Shown piece after piece: positions 38,062-47,387 of a DNA stretch of 64,000 nucleotides (its first letter is position 1; each line of letters starts with the position of its first letter). The stretch comes from Rheinheimera sp. 4Y26 (GTDB lineage: Bacteria > Pseudomonadota > Gammaproteobacteria > Enterobacterales > Alteromonadaceae). The notes beneath the pieces were generated by a model, which saw only the letters and a list, made by a program, of their open reading frames with translations, did no database searches and was not told the origin of the DNA. The position numbers were made by a program, and so were the translations under genes. Location of the stretch: the NCBI RefSeq assembly GCF_025245835.1, contig NZ_JAOBWS010000011.1, positions 62,001-126,000 of the forward strand, given 5' to 3'.

Positions 38062-38129
38062 TACAGAATGCATGCGCTTTGGCGCTTGCAAAGACTAAGC
38101 TGGACACAGCAATCACACAAGGAGGCACT

Positions 38130-38375
38130 ATGCCTGTTAATGCTGATCTGAATGCCGAAATCCGTATTTTGAATTTATTTAATTTAGACAGTAGTCTGGA
38201 GGGCATTAAAGCCCACAAAGATGCCGACGACACCAGCAAAGCCGCCATCGCCAGGCTTTATCACAAAGGGTTGGTGACGCAGGAAGATGGTGGTTATCTG
38301 ACAGATCTTGGCCGAACCTGTGCTGAACATATACAGGTGGCGCTGCGCATTCTGGGTAGTAAAGCCGAGGCTTAA
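38130..38375 (+). CDS. TIGR02647-type small protein, putative DNA-binding
   Basis: The 81-residue protein resembles the TIGR02647 family as I recall it: LFNLDSSLEGIKAHKDADDTSKAAIARLYHKGLVTQEDGGYLTDLGR, which reads as a winged-helix-like segment with a C-terminal helix (CAEHIQVALRIL). The start is fixed by a near-perfect ribosome site, AAGGAGG, 5 bases before the ATG. Function unknown; family name from memory. Confidence 0.75.
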   Translation: MPVNADLNAEIRILNLFNLDSSLEGIKAHKDADDTSKAAIARLYHKGLVTQEDGGYLTDLGRTCAEHIQVALRILGSKAEA

Positions 38376-38424
38376 ACAAAACTCACTCAGATAAAAACAA
38401 CAACTATTTAATCACAACGCCGCA

Positions 38425-40389
38425 TTAGCGGCGTTGTTGTTTCAGCAGTTTTTTCAGCTGCCGCACTTCTGCTCTGAGTGGCTTTTCGGCTTTGATGTCA
38501 CCGGCAAATACCAGTTGCTGATAATGTGCTGCCACCACAGCGCTTTGTTGTTGCAGTGTTGAGTGATGACCCAAGGCAGCCAGATATTGCAACACAGTTT
38601 GTTCAGGCGTTTTGGCTAGCCAGGGGCTGAGCTCTTGCACAAGCCAAACGGAAATAACAGGCGGCGCAGTGGTCAGGCGCAGCCATAACAACCTGCTTAA
38701 TAACGTGGCAGTCAGTAGCAGTAGGATTATTTTGATGTAATACCACCAATCCAGCGCCGCCAGCTCCAATAGCCGGTTTTTCACGCTGCCCAGCAAGGAT
38801 TGTTGCTGTTCATTGTCAAAACCAAGTACCCAGCGTGACCAGTAATAATCCAGATCTTCCAGTTGTTGCAGCAGTTGTTTGGCAAAACCTGCCCGGCCGA
38901 GCCAATTGCCTTCCAATCGTAATAAATCAGCGGCCGACAACAAATCTTCCAGACTGGCAAATAGCCGCTCTGGCGCCACCTGCAGTGTGGGGTCAAATTT
39001 ATGCCAGGCCCCCTGATGCAGGTATTCCACCCAGGCATGGGCAGCCCTTTGGGTGACTTCCAGATAACTTTGGTTATCCCGCCATTCGCCGCCCAGATAT
39101 CCGCCGACAATTCGCGCTGGTACACCGGCGGCGCGTAATAAAAAGGTGGTGGTCTGAGCATAATGACTGCAAAAACCACTTTTGCTTTGCCATAAAAACA
39201 TATCAATCTGATCGCCCGACAAAGCCGGCGGGTTCAGGCTGTATCGAAAGCCGCCTTCGCGCAAATAACGGCCAATGGCCAGTACCAGTTGTTCCGGTGT
39301 TTTATGTTCAGCCGCAAGCTGCGCGGCGAGTGCCCGGCTTTTTGGATTGCCGGGCGGCAGCTGCAAATTGGTATTGTTTTTTGCACCGGGGAAATCAGGT
39401 ACAGGGGTAAGCACCGACTGCACCTGAAAGCTGGCACGTTGGCTCAGCACACTGGGGCTGCTCAGCAGCGCATCGGTGTCAATGCGCTGCGGATAATTGA
39501 CCTTCAGTGGCACGCCAAGGCTATACAAATGCCGCTGCTGATGTGGTTCAACAATAATTTTGTAGCTGAAGCTCAGGTTGCTGTTGTGTTTTATCTTGCT
39601 AAAGTCAGCCAGATCGTTGTTATAACGCCGCCGCCAGCTGTTGCCATCAAAAGTATCGTAAATTCTGGCGCGCCAATAAAGTTCATCCGGCTGTGGCAGG
39701 CGGCTTTGAAATTCAACCCGAAACGCCAGCTCGTCGCTTTCGACCAAACGTTCAATACTTCCCGGGTTCAGTTCATCACCGAGCCCCGTCATCGCCTGTT
39801 TGGCACCGGGCAGAGCCCAGAGTGGCGCAATGCGTGGAAACAGCAAAAACAAACCTAACCACAAAGGCACAAATATCAGGCTGGTTTTCAGCGCAGATTT
39901 ATAGGGAAATGTACTGCCGGGCGCAGCAAAAGCCAGGTAATGGCTTTGCAGTTGTAATAACAACAACATAAATACCAGCAGCGCCATACCCAGTGCCTGA
40001 TGCAGAATAAAACAACAGGCAAATAAAAAGTACTGCACCCATAACAGCTGCTGCACATCAGCGTGGTCATTTTGACGAAATCCGAGCAGCCGCAAAATAG
40101 CCGCCAGCAGCAACAGGTGGATCATCAGATGCAACACCCCCAGATCCCTGGCAAATAACAGCAGGGCAGAAACTATGGTCAGCGCCAGCAAATTGGATAA
40201 CTTTAAACTCCATGCTGGTCTGCTCAGCAATAACTGCGGCAGTTTGGCCAGCAGCAACAACGCAAAAATGGCCAGACTCCAGAAATTAAAAGCCGGTGCC
40301 AGTAATAGCAATAACAAACTTTGGATCAGCCACAATCGCCAGATCACAGGGCTTGGTACTGCGGGGTAGGATGCCTGATTCGCTAACAT
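38425..40389 (-). CDS. tgpA: TgpA-type transmembrane transglutaminase
   Basis: The 654-residue protein has six or more N-terminal transmembrane helices (DUF3488 region), a periplasmic transglutaminase-like core with the cysteine in SGFCSHYAQTTTFLLRAAGVPARIVGGYLGG, histidine in AAHAWVEYL and aspartate in WHKFDPT, and a C-terminal helix with a DUF4129-like tail. P. aeruginosa TgpA is the characterised relative. It overlaps the DUF58 gene by 7 bases and is last in a moxR-DUF58-tgpA operon, a widely conserved association. The start at 40389 has GGAGG upstream. Confidence 0.9.
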   Translation of the reverse strand: MLANQASYPAVPSPVIWRLWLIQSLLLLLLAPAFNFWSLAIFALLLLAKLPQLLLSRPAWSLKLSNLLALTIVSALLLFARDLGVLHLMIHLLLLAAILRLLGFRQNDHADVQQLLWVQYFLFACCFILHQALGMALLVFMLLLLQLQSHYLAFAAPGSTFPYKSALKTSLIFVPLWLGLFLLFPRIAPLWALPGAKQAMTGLGDELNPGSIERLVESDELAFRVEFQSRLPQPDELYWRARIYDTFDGNSWRRRYNNDLADFSKIKHNSNLSFSYKIIVEPHQQRHLYSLGVPLKVNYPQRIDTDALLSSPSVLSQRASFQVQSVLTPVPDFPGAKNNTNLQLPPGNPKSRALAAQLAAEHKTPEQLVLAIGRYLREGGFRYSLNPPALSGDQIDMFLWQSKSGFCSHYAQTTTFLLRAAGVPARIVGGYLGGEWRDNQSYLEVTQRAAHAWVEYLHQGAWHKFDPTLQVAPERLFASLEDLLSAADLLRLEGNWLGRAGFAKQLLQQLEDLDYYWSRWVLGFDNEQQQSLLGSVKNRLLELAALDWWYYIKIILLLLTATLLSRLLWLRLTTAPPVISVWLVQELSPWLAKTPEQTVLQYLAALGHHSTLQQQSAVVAAHYQQLVFAGDIKAEKPLRAEVRQLKKLLKQQRR

Positions 40390-41360
40390 AAACTCAGCGC
40401 CTCCAGACAACGTTGGCGGTGCAGTTCTTCGCTGCTAAGGCCCGGCTGCACCGTGCTTTGTCCACCCGCGTTTTGTGCAGTTGTGAGTTGTTCGCTTGTG
40501 AGCAGCCGGCCCTGGACTTCCAGGGTATAAGGCAGATGCCGGTGACTCAAATGCAGAATTTGCGCACAAATCTGCGATAGTGCCTGCTCAAGTGCAGCGC
40601 CTGACAGGGAAGGCACCACCAGCTGGTGTAACTCTGAGCCCTGTTGACTGAACACCTTCACTACAGGCTGAGACGGCTGGCGTGATAATCGTTTCCAGTC
40701 AATACGTTGCAGTGCATCGCCCATTTGATAAGGGCTTAAATGCGACCATTGCAGCTCACCATCACCTGTTGGCAGATGCTGTTGCATTTGTTGTTGCAAG
40801 GGATTGGGATACACCCAATAACTTTGATTCAGCGCCGGATAACACCAGCAGCGTACTAAACCAAAAGGGTACAGACTCTGAATTTTAAAACGCGGCAGCC
40901 GGTAAAAACCACGGCGCGAACTGTCCACCTGCAGCATTACCTCTGAGGGCAAAGTCCAGAATAACTGTGGCTCGCCGTTTAAGCTGAACTCCAGCAACTG
41001 ACGCCCTCGTTGATTGGCAAGGTGTAGCTGCACACTGAGCATGTCACCGGCAAAAGCAGCCGTGGTTTCGCCGCTTTGTAGTACCAGACCATGCAGATTC
41101 TTAAAAGCGAGGATAATAGCGAGCAGCAGTAGGCCAATCAGTAAAAAACTGAGTAATAAAATCAGATTATTCTGATAGTTACTGCCTAATAAATACAAAA
41201 TAGCCGCCAGCGCAAACAACGAAATGCCATATTTGCTTGGCAGCACATACAAAATATTCTGGCGCAGTGTCAGCTGGCTCACAGGCGGCTGGCGCCGCTC
41301 CAGCCAGACCCATATTTTATGTCTGACCCAGCTTTGCAGCTTGTGTTTCAGCAGCTGCAT
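40383..41360 (-). CDS. DUF58-domain membrane protein
   Basis: The 325-residue product has two transmembrane helices near the N-terminus (residues about 45-85), then a beta-rich region and the DUF58 segment YPFGLVRCWCYP, GELQWSHLSPYQMGDALQRIDWKRLSR with the conserved DxxxxIDWK pattern. DUF58 genes usually accompany MoxR ATPases and transglutaminases, as here: it overlaps moxR by 13 bases and tgpA by 7. The complex is thought to act in envelope protein maturation; the precise role is unknown. Confidence 0.88.
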   Translation of the reverse strand: MQLLKHKLQSWVRHKIWVWLERRQPPVSQLTLRQNILYVLPSKYGISLFALAAILYLLGSNYQNNLILLLSFLLIGLLLLAIILAFKNLHGLVLQSGETTAAFAGDMLSVQLHLANQRGRQLLEFSLNGEPQLFWTLPSEVMLQVDSSRRGFYRLPRFKIQSLYPFGLVRCWCYPALNQSYWVYPNPLQQQMQQHLPTGDGELQWSHLSPYQMGDALQRIDWKRLSRQPSQPVVKVFSQQGSELHQLVVPSLSGAALEQALSQICAQILHLSHRHLPYTLEVQGRLLTSEQLTTAQNAGGQSTVQPGLSSEELHRQRCLEALSLC

Positions 41361-42256
41361 GGAGTTTCCTGAATTAACAGCGCACTGAGGTTGGACTGAT
41401 GTTGCTGTTGCCGCGGTTGTAGTCTGTGTTCGGCCACTGCGGCAAACACCGCCTGTACGTCTTCAGTGGTTACAAACTGCCGTTGCTGTAAAAAAGCGTA
41501 CGCTTTAGCGGCCCGCACCAGACCCCGTGCCGCACGCGGTGACAGCGGCAGCATGTCTGAGCGCTGCCGGCTTTGCCGGATAAGATCCAGCATATAACCC
41601 AGTACAGCATCGGTGGCGGTAATTTGTGGCACCAGTGCCTGCAGTGCCCTAAGCCGCTCTGTGCTCAATAGCGCTGGTAACTGCTGCTGCTGGCGGTTTT
41701 GTTGGTCCTGTTGCAGCAATTGCAATTCAGCGGCGCGCTCCGGAAAACCCAAGGTCAGGCGCATTAAAAAGCGGTCAAGCTGCGATTCGGGCAGGGCATT
41801 GGTGCCGCTGTGAAACAACGGGTTTTGTGTGGCGATGACAAAAAAAGGTGCCGGCAAGGGCCTGGTTTCGCCATCCACCGACACTTGCTGCTCTTCCATG
41901 GCTTCGAGTAGAGCGCTTTGGGTTTTGGGGCTGGCTCTGTTGATTTCATCGGCCAATAACACCTGACTAAAAACCGGGCCTGGCTGAAAATTAAATTGCT
42001 GCGAGCGGGCATCAAAAATACTAAAGCCGGTGAGATCGGCCGGCAGCAGGTCGCTGGTAAACTGCACCCGTCGGTAACTTAAACCAAGGCTTTGTGCCAA
42101 AGCGTGCGCCAGTGTGGTTTTGCCCATTCCGGGCAAATCTTCCAGCAATAAATGGCCCTGCGCTAACAGGCAAGTCAGCGCGAGCCGGATTTGCGGAGCT
42201 TTGCCGAGGATCACCTGATTCAGTTGCGATTCTACTTGTTGAATTTCTGTGTGCAC
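41348..42256 (-). CDS. MoxR-family AAA ATPase
   Basis: The 302-residue ATPase has Walker A (LPGMGKTTLAHALA), Walker B (VLLADEINRASPKTQSALLEAMEE), sensor 1 (FFVIATQNPLFHSG), the arginine-finger region (ESQLDRFLMRL) and sensor 2 (SPRAARGLVRAAKAYA). MoxR proteins act as chaperone-like factors for partner complexes; the partners here are the DUF58 and TgpA proteins. The GTG start at 42256 has AAGGA 7 bases upstream. First gene of the operon. Confidence 0.93.
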   Translation of the reverse strand: MHTEIQQVESQLNQVILGKAPQIRLALTCLLAQGHLLLEDLPGMGKTTLAHALAQSLGLSYRRVQFTSDLLPADLTGFSIFDARSQQFNFQPGPVFSQVLLADEINRASPKTQSALLEAMEEQQVSVDGETRPLPAPFFVIATQNPLFHSGTNALPESQLDRFLMRLTLGFPERAAELQLLQQDQQNRQQQQLPALLSTERLRALQALVPQITATDAVLGYMLDLIRQSRQRSDMLPLSPRAARGLVRAAKAYAFLQQRQFVTTEDVQAVFAAVAEHRLQPRQQQHQSNLSALLIQETPCSC

Positions 42257-42366
42257 TGTATGTCCTTGGGTCGGGAAAAGCCTTTGATGGCGATAAAATG
42301 ACGCTTTGGCAAATAGTTACAAAGTTCGTATACTGCCGCAAGCGCTATTTCCGGAATGTTTTTGTG

Positions 42367-42825
42367 ATGAAAATACTCTTTGTTTGTCTGGGTAATATTT
42401 GCCGTTCGCCCACAGCTCATGCCATTTTCCGGCAGCTGGCGGCGGAAAATAACTTTGCTTGTGAAATTGAATCTGCCGGTACCAGCGCCAGTCATAAAGG
42501 TGCTCCGCCGGATCCACGTAGCATCAAAGCGGCCATTGACGTCAGTTTTAAAGGCATTTACTCCCGCCCGGTACAAAGCACCGACTTTGATTATTACGAT
42601 TTGATTTTAGCTATGGATCTGGAAAATCTCGCGGCGTTAAAACGCCGTTGTCCGGCGGAGCATCAGCACAAACTCAATTTGTTGATGAGTTACCACCCGG
42701 AATACGCCAGTCAACCCGAGGTGCCTGATCCATATTATGGTGGCGCCCGTGGTTTTGAGCTGGTGCGTCAGATGATAGAACAAGCCTGCGAGCATTTATT
42801 GCTTGAATTACAACAAAGGCGCTGA
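42367..42825 (+). CDS. Low molecular weight protein-tyrosine phosphatase
   Basis: The 152-residue protein has the LMW-PTP P-loop CLGNICRSP at its N-terminus (MKILFVCLGNICRS), SAGTSASHKGAPPDPRS, and the general-acid motif VPDPYYGG near the C-terminus. It is a stand-alone form, without the kinase and export genes of capsule loci, so it is unlikely to be a Wzb-type protein. Start at 42367 gives the family N-terminus; the long open frame upstream overlaps the divergent moxR and is discarded. Confidence 0.93.
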   Translation: MKILFVCLGNICRSPTAHAIFRQLAAENNFACEIESAGTSASHKGAPPDPRSIKAAIDVSFKGIYSRPVQSTDFDYYDLILAMDLENLAALKRRCPAEHQHKLNLLMSYHPEYASQPEVPDPYYGGARGFELVRQMIEQACEHLLLELQQRR

Positions 42826-42846
42826 TGGCGCTTTTGTTGTTTTTTT
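42811..42846 (+). terminator. Terminator overlapping the phosphatase stop codon
   Basis: CAACAAAGGCGC (42811-42822) pairs with the 42828-42839 arm (one wobble), with the stop codon in the loop, followed by a T-run to 42846. Confidence 0.85.
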
Positions 42847-43023
42847 ACCTCAGGATCCGCATCAGCTTTGCCTTTGTGCTGCATTTTTCGCCAACAGACG
42901 GCTAAATTCTAGGTTATAACAAATTAGCGATTGAAATTGGCCGGTAATAAATTTACTTTGTCCTTGGATTAATAGCCAAAGTGAATCAATTCCCCATTTC
43001 ATAACCTTAATAGGATACGCAAA

Positions 43024-44373
43024 GTGACGACCTGGACGCCTCAAAGTTGGCGAGCATTTCCCATCCAACAACAACCCCATTACGATGATCCGGCCCTGCT
43101 GGCCAATGTGGAGCAGCAGCTGCATTCGTTTCCGCCTTTGGTTTTTGCGCAGGAAACCCGCGATCTCTTTAGTCAGTTAGGGCAGGTTGCCGAAGGCAAT
43201 GCCTTTTTACTGCAAGGCGGCGATTGTGCGGAAAGCTTTAGTAACTTTAATGCGCCAAAAATCCGCGATACCTTTAAAGTATTATTGCAAATGGCAGTGG
43301 TGATGACTTTTGCCGGCGGTTGTCCTGTGGTGAAAGTGGCACGGATGGCGGGGCAATATGCCAAACCGCGCTCGAGCGACTTAGAAACCATCAATGGCGT
43401 CAGCCTGCCAAGTTACCGCGGTGATATCGTCAACAGCTTTGAATTTACCGAAGCGGCGCGCCGGCCAGACCCAAACCGGTTATTAACGGCTTATCATCAT
43501 TCGGCTGCAACCTTAAATTTATTAAGGGCTTTTGCCCAGGGGGGCCTTGCCGATTTACATCAGGTGAGCCGCTGGAATATGGGTTTTGTTGAAAGCAACC
43601 CACTCAAAGGCCGCTATCAGGATATAGCGCAGCGAATTCAGGAAGCACTGCGCTTTATGGAAATTTGTGGCATCAGCGCACAAAATTCACCTTCTATCCG
43701 CGAAACCACTTTATATACCTCGCATGAAGCATTGCTGCTCAATTACGAAGAAGCTTTAACGCGCCGTGATTCGCTGACCGGCCTCTGGTACGACTGCTCG
43801 GCGCATATGGTGTGGATTGGTGAGCGTACCCGGCAGTTGGACCATGCCCATATTGAGTTTTTCCGTGGTATTCATAACCCGATAGGTGTCAAAGTTGGCC
43901 CTGGTATGGATGAGCTGGACCTTATCCGTTTAATTGACCAATTAAACCCGGACAATATTCCGGGCCGTTTAACGTTGATCACCCGGATGGGCGCCGACAA
44001 ACTGGCCGATAAACTGCCGGCTTTAGTGCGCCGGGTGCAGCGTGAAGGCCGTAAAGTGGTCTGGAGTTCAGATCCAATGCACGGCAATACGGTCAAAGCC
44101 AGCAATGACTACAAAACCCGTGATTTTGAAGCCATTTTGCGTGAGATCCGTAACTTCTTTGCGGTGCATCAAGCCGAAGGCAGCCACGCCGGTGGTATTC
44201 ATCTGGAGATGACGGGCGAGCATGTCACTGAATGTACCGGCGGTGCTTATGGTTTGTCTGAAAACGATTTAAGTCAGCGTTATTTCACCCAGTGTGACCC
44301 CAGGTTAAATGCCGATCAGGTACTGGAATTAGCCTTTTTAATCGCCGATACTCTGCAGACTGTCCGCAAGTAA
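43024..44373 (+). CDS. Class II 3-deoxy-7-phosphoheptulonate synthase
   Basis: First step of the shikimate pathway (PEP plus erythrose 4-phosphate to DAHP), class II (plant/actinobacterial-type) rather than AroF/G/H. The 449-residue product shows the class II landmarks [46 protein letters not shown]-like [33 protein letters not shown] and [21 protein letters not shown] start at 43024. A possible promoter upstream is TTGAAA (42931-42936) with TACTTT (42954-42959). The next gene starts 11 bases after its stop. Confidence 0.95.
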   Translation: MTTWTPQSWRAFPIQQQPHYDDPALLANVEQQLHSFPPLVFAQETRDLFSQLGQVAEGNAFLLQGGDCAESFSNFNAPKIRDTFKVLLQMAVVMTFAGGCPVVKVARMAGQYAKPRSSDLETINGVSLPSYRGDIVNSFEFTEAARRPDPNRLLTAYHHSAATLNLLRAFAQGGLADLHQVSRWNMGFVESNPLKGRYQDIAQRIQEALRFMEICGISAQNSPSIRETTLYTSHEALLLNYEEALTRRDSLTGLWYDCSAHMVWIGERTRQLDHAHIEFFRGIHNPIGVKVGPGMDELDLIRLIDQLNPDNIPGRLTLITRMGADKLADKLPALVRRVQREGRKVVWSSDPMHGNTVKASNDYKTRDFEAILREIRNFFAVHQAEGSHAGGIHLEMTGEHVTECTGGAYGLSENDLSQRYFTQCDPRLNADQVLELAFLIADTLQTVRK

Positions 44374-44384
44374 GTCCGGTGGTT

Positions 44385-45443
44385 ATGGCGCCAACATCTG
44401 GCCTGGATATCCAATCGCAAACCCACAGTGCTGCAATTCACAGCACTGTGGGTATTGTTGGTGCTGGCAGCATCGGCTGTTTTTTAGGTGCTATTCTGGC
44501 GCAGGACAAAAGCCTTGCTGTGCAGTTTTTTGGCCGTGAGGCTTTAGGGCTGGAGCTGGCCGCTTATGGTTTGTCGGCCGGTTTCCCGGGTGGCAACGCC
44601 AGTGCTATAGCACCGGCTTTTTATACTTCGATGGTCAGTCTGATTGAATGTGATGTGATTTTACTGACCGTGAAAGCTATCAGTCTGCCACATCTTATTC
44701 CACAGCTGAAAAAGTTTATCCGCCCCGATGTGCCAGTGATTGCGCTGCAAAACGGCATTGGTGTGGATACCATGTTAAGCGCCAGCCTGAGTAATCCGGT
44801 GTACAGAGCCGTGGTGCCTTTTAATGTCGTCAAAACCGGACCTGGCCATTTTCAGCAAACCAGTTCTGGTCAGCTGCTGTGGCCACAAAGCAACCAGCAT
44901 AAACTGGACTATCTGGCAGCAATCTTCCGCCATTATGGCTCTGGTGTGCAGTTATGTGCCGATATGCGTGCAGTTGAATATGGCAAGTTGTTGTTAAACC
45001 TAAATAATGCGCTTAATGCGTTATCGGGTTTACCGCTGAAACAACAGTTGTTGCAGCAGGACTTGCGACTGGTTTTAGCGGCAGCTATGCAGGAATGGCT
45101 GCAGGTGGCCAGAGCACTGCAGGTGAAACCTCAGGCGATGACGCTGTTACCCAATCACTGGTTGCCCTGGCTATTGCGTTTACCCACCTGGTTGTTCCGG
45201 CTGCTGGCGCGGCAAATGTTAAAAATTGACGATGCAGCGCGCTCTTCCATGTGGGACGACATTCAGGCCGGCCGGCGTACTGAAGTGATGTATTTAAACG
45301 GCGCAGTGGTGCGCCTTGGCATTGATACCGGCATTGCCACGCCGGTCAACGCCGCTATTGTTGAACTGGTGAAACATCTGGAACAGGGCGAGTCTTTAAC
45401 ACTCAGCCCGGCCCAATTGCGTCAGCAGCTGTTACAACGTTGA
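44385..45443 (+). CDS. panE: 2-dehydropantoate 2-reductase family protein
   Basis: NADPH-dependent ketopantoate reductase (ApbA/PanE) family. The 352-residue product has a Rossmann motif GIVGAGSIGCFLGAILA, the substrate segment LTVKAISLPHLIPQL, ALQNGIG, and the C-terminal KLLLNLNNALNALSG and SSMWDDIQAGRRTEV segments with the catalytic lysine and glutamate region. It exceeds E. coli PanE (303) partly by about 20 extra N-terminal residues. ATG at 44385 (GTG at 44379 also possible). A strong 13-bp hairpin lies inside its first codons. Its last 12 bases overlap the convergent HAD gene. True PanE versus another 2-oxo acid reductase is not certain. Confidence 0.85.
   Translation: MAPTSGLDIQSQTHSAAIHSTVGIVGAGSIGCFLGAILAQDKSLAVQFFGREALGLELAAYGLSAGFPGGNASAIAPAFYTSMVSLIECDVILLTVKAISLPHLIPQLKKFIRPDVPVIALQNGIGVDTMLSASLSNPVYRAVVPFNVVKTGPGHFQQTSSGQLLWPQSNQHKLDYLAAIFRHYGSGVQLCADMRAVEYGKLLLNLNNALNALSGLPLKQQLLQQDLRLVLAAAMQEWLQVARALQVKPQAMTLLPNHWLPWLLRLPTWLFRLLARQMLKIDDAARSSMWDDIQAGRRTEVMYLNGAVVRLGIDTGIATPVNAAIVELVKHLEQGESLTLSPAQLRQQLLQR
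44421..44453 (+). repeat. 13-bp perfect hairpin inside the start of panE
   Basis: ACCCACAGTGCTG (44421-44433) and CAGCACTGTGGGT (44441-44453) are perfect arms around CAATTCA, 36 bases after the panE ATG. No T-run follows, so it is not an ordinary terminator. A GTG codon at 44448 in its right arm is an alternative panE start that would be masked by the fold. Confidence 0.8.
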
Positions 45444-46373
45444 GCTGGCCACTTCGGTTTTGTGTTGTTCTGCGGTTGCTGCCTGAAATATCTGTAGCCA
45501 GTCGTTTTTCATATCCACCAGGTGCCAGCCATAGTCGCTGACTGCTTTGAGCGTTTTTTGCCCCGGGCAGTATGCATATTCACGTTCAGCATCTGTGTGA
45601 TGAATAAACATACATAACGAAGTTTTGCTCTGACCTGCCCAGCGTAACATGGCAATATCACCGCTGCTGTTGCCAAAAGCGGCAATAGGATGACGGTCGA
45701 TATGGCTTTCAATACAAAGCACCTTGCCTTTACCGTTATCTAAAAACCAGGGAATGGGTTTGAGTTCGACGGACAGCTGACCGTTTTTCTCAGTGACCTT
45801 TGTTCTGAGCTGGCTACCAAGCGCCTGTTCAGGTCCAATGCCATAAGCCTGCTCGGAAAAAGCACGGATAAAATAACAGCTACCGCCGGAGACCAGATAA
45901 TTGCGAAAACCATGCTGACGAAATAGTGCGAGCACTTCCAGCATCGGCTGATACACCAGTTGTGGGTAAGGGCGTTGAAATCTGGGATGTAAAGCTTTAC
46001 CAAGCCAGCATTGTACCCAGTGTTTATAGTCATCGGTGCTGACCCCATCTATCCATTCCCTTAATAACCAGCGGGTGTCTTGTAATAATTTCTCCATAAA
46101 AACCGCGAGGCCGTGACGGATAAAACCCTGCACAGTGCCACAGAGTGGCTTGGACCTGATTTCATCGTGCTGCATCAGATCTTTAATAAAAGTGATTTCG
46201 GTCACATCAGGTTTTTCCACCCATAAGGTGCCGTCATGATCAAAAGTGGCGATTCTGTCCTGGGGCGCTACATAACAAGGGGATTCAGGATTGGTCACCT
46301 GATTGATAAAGTTCAGAATGGCATCACGGCGTGGACCGGGACGCCAGGAGGGTAAAGGCTGATGGTCTGTCAT
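45432..46373 (-). CDS. HAD-superfamily hydrolase (SerB-like)
   Basis: The 313-residue product has HAD motif I as TFDHDGTLWVEKP (nucleophile and acid aspartates), motif II in YLVSGGS, and motif III/IV as AFGNSSGDIAMLRWAG, resembling phosphoserine-phosphatase-like members. There is no signal peptide, so it is likely cytoplasmic. Substrate unknown. Its 3' end overlaps the end of convergent panE by 12 bases. Confidence 0.85.
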   Translation of the reverse strand: MTDHQPLPSWRPGPRRDAILNFINQVTNPESPCYVAPQDRIATFDHDGTLWVEKPDVTEITFIKDLMQHDEIRSKPLCGTVQGFIRHGLAVFMEKLLQDTRWLLREWIDGVSTDDYKHWVQCWLGKALHPRFQRPYPQLVYQPMLEVLALFRQHGFRNYLVSGGSCYFIRAFSEQAYGIGPEQALGSQLRTKVTEKNGQLSVELKPIPWFLDNGKGKVLCIESHIDRHPIAAFGNSSGDIAMLRWAGQSKTSLCMFIHHTDAEREYAYCPGQKTLKAVSDYGWHLVDMKNDWLQIFQAATAEQHKTEVASSTL

Positions 46374-46438
46374 CTACAATCCTTGTACTTAATAGGCTGC
46401 GGGTTGTGGCAACTTATAGCGTTTGAATAGTGCTTTTA

Positions 46439-47248
46439 TCAGTATTTTTGCCGCTTTAAGCCGGTTTCAGCCATGATTTTTGCCGAAATTTCTTCAATGG
46501 ATAAAGTGGTGGAGTTTAAATACGGAATTCGCTCTTTTTTATACAGATTCTCCACTTCCGCCAGCTCCAGTTTGCACTGACGCAAAGACGAATAACGGCT
46601 GTTAGGCCTGCGCTGCTCACGGATTTGCGACAGTCGCTCCGGCGTAATGGTTAAGCCAAACAATTTACTTTTATGCTGCTGTAGCACCTTGGGCAAACTC
46701 AGATGATCCATATCTTCTTCGACAAAAGGATAGTTGGCCGCTTTAATGCCGTATTGCAAAGCCAGATACAAGCTGGTTGGCGTTTTACCTGAGCGGCTCA
46801 CGCCAACCAGAATAATATCGGCTTTGGCGTAGTCCTTTAAGTTAGAACCATCGTCATTGGCCAGCGCATAGTTCACAGCGTCAATCCGAAAATCATAGGT
46901 TTTTTCATGAATACTATGAGTTCTGTGGGTTTTTGGCATCGCCTGAATGCCGAGCTCTTTTTGCATTGGTTCAACAAAAGCATTCAGAAAGTCATAACAG
47001 ACTGCTTCTGAGCTGTTGATAATGGCGCGCAAGCCTTCATCAACAAAAGTTAAAAACACCAAGGGCCGCACACCGGTAGTTTTATAACGATCGTTAATGC
47101 GTTGTTTAGTCTGTAAGGCTTTGTCGGCGGTTTCAACAAATGGGATGGTCACATGGTCAAATTCTGCTGGAAAAAGAGAGAGTAAGGCGTGGCCGAATAC
47201 TTCTGAGGTAATACCTGTGCCATCCGAGATATAAAAGGCTGTGCGCAC
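46439..47248 (-). CDS. ppsR: PEP synthase regulatory kinase/phosphorylase
   Basis: Bifunctional DUF299 enzyme that inactivates PEP synthase by ADP-dependent threonine phosphorylation and reactivates it by phosphorolysis. The 269-residue product opens with AFYISDGTGITSEVFGHALLSLF and carries the P-loop GVSRSGKTPTSLYLA and the C-terminal NTTSLSIEEI-like NSTTLSIEEISAKI. It is divergent from ppsA, its target, the usual arrangement. Confidence 0.96.
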   Translation of the reverse strand: MRTAFYISDGTGITSEVFGHALLSLFPAEFDHVTIPFVETADKALQTKQRINDRYKTTGVRPLVFLTFVDEGLRAIINSSEAVCYDFLNAFVEPMQKELGIQAMPKTHRTHSIHEKTYDFRIDAVNYALANDDGSNLKDYAKADIILVGVSRSGKTPTSLYLALQYGIKAANYPFVEEDMDHLSLPKVLQQHKSKLFGLTITPERLSQIREQRRPNSRYSSLRQCKLELAEVENLYKKERIPYLNSTTLSIEEISAKIMAETGLKRQKY

Positions 47249-47294
47249 GCTGAACTCCTGCTTGTTGTTATAAAATTACATTAAAAATTAAGGT

Positions 47295-47323
47295 TTTATT
47301 TAAGCCGTCTGGCAGTGTAGAAT
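47295..47323 (+). promoter_or_regulatory. Weak candidate ppsA promoter
   Basis: TAGAAT (47318-47323) makes a fair -10, but the -35 at the right spacing (TTTATT, 47295-47300) is poor, as expected if an activator is needed. Nothing resembling a Cra site was seen. Confidence 0.3.
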
Positions 47324-47387
47324 CTTTTTGCTTATGTAGCGAGCCTCGTAAGCTTACCTAACCTGCAACAAAAATTGGAGACATACT

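Noticed and set aside
39289-39858. 189-codon plus-strand open frame inside tgpA
   Set aside because: It is antisense to the strongly supported transglutaminase gene and has no recognisable domain or ribosome site.
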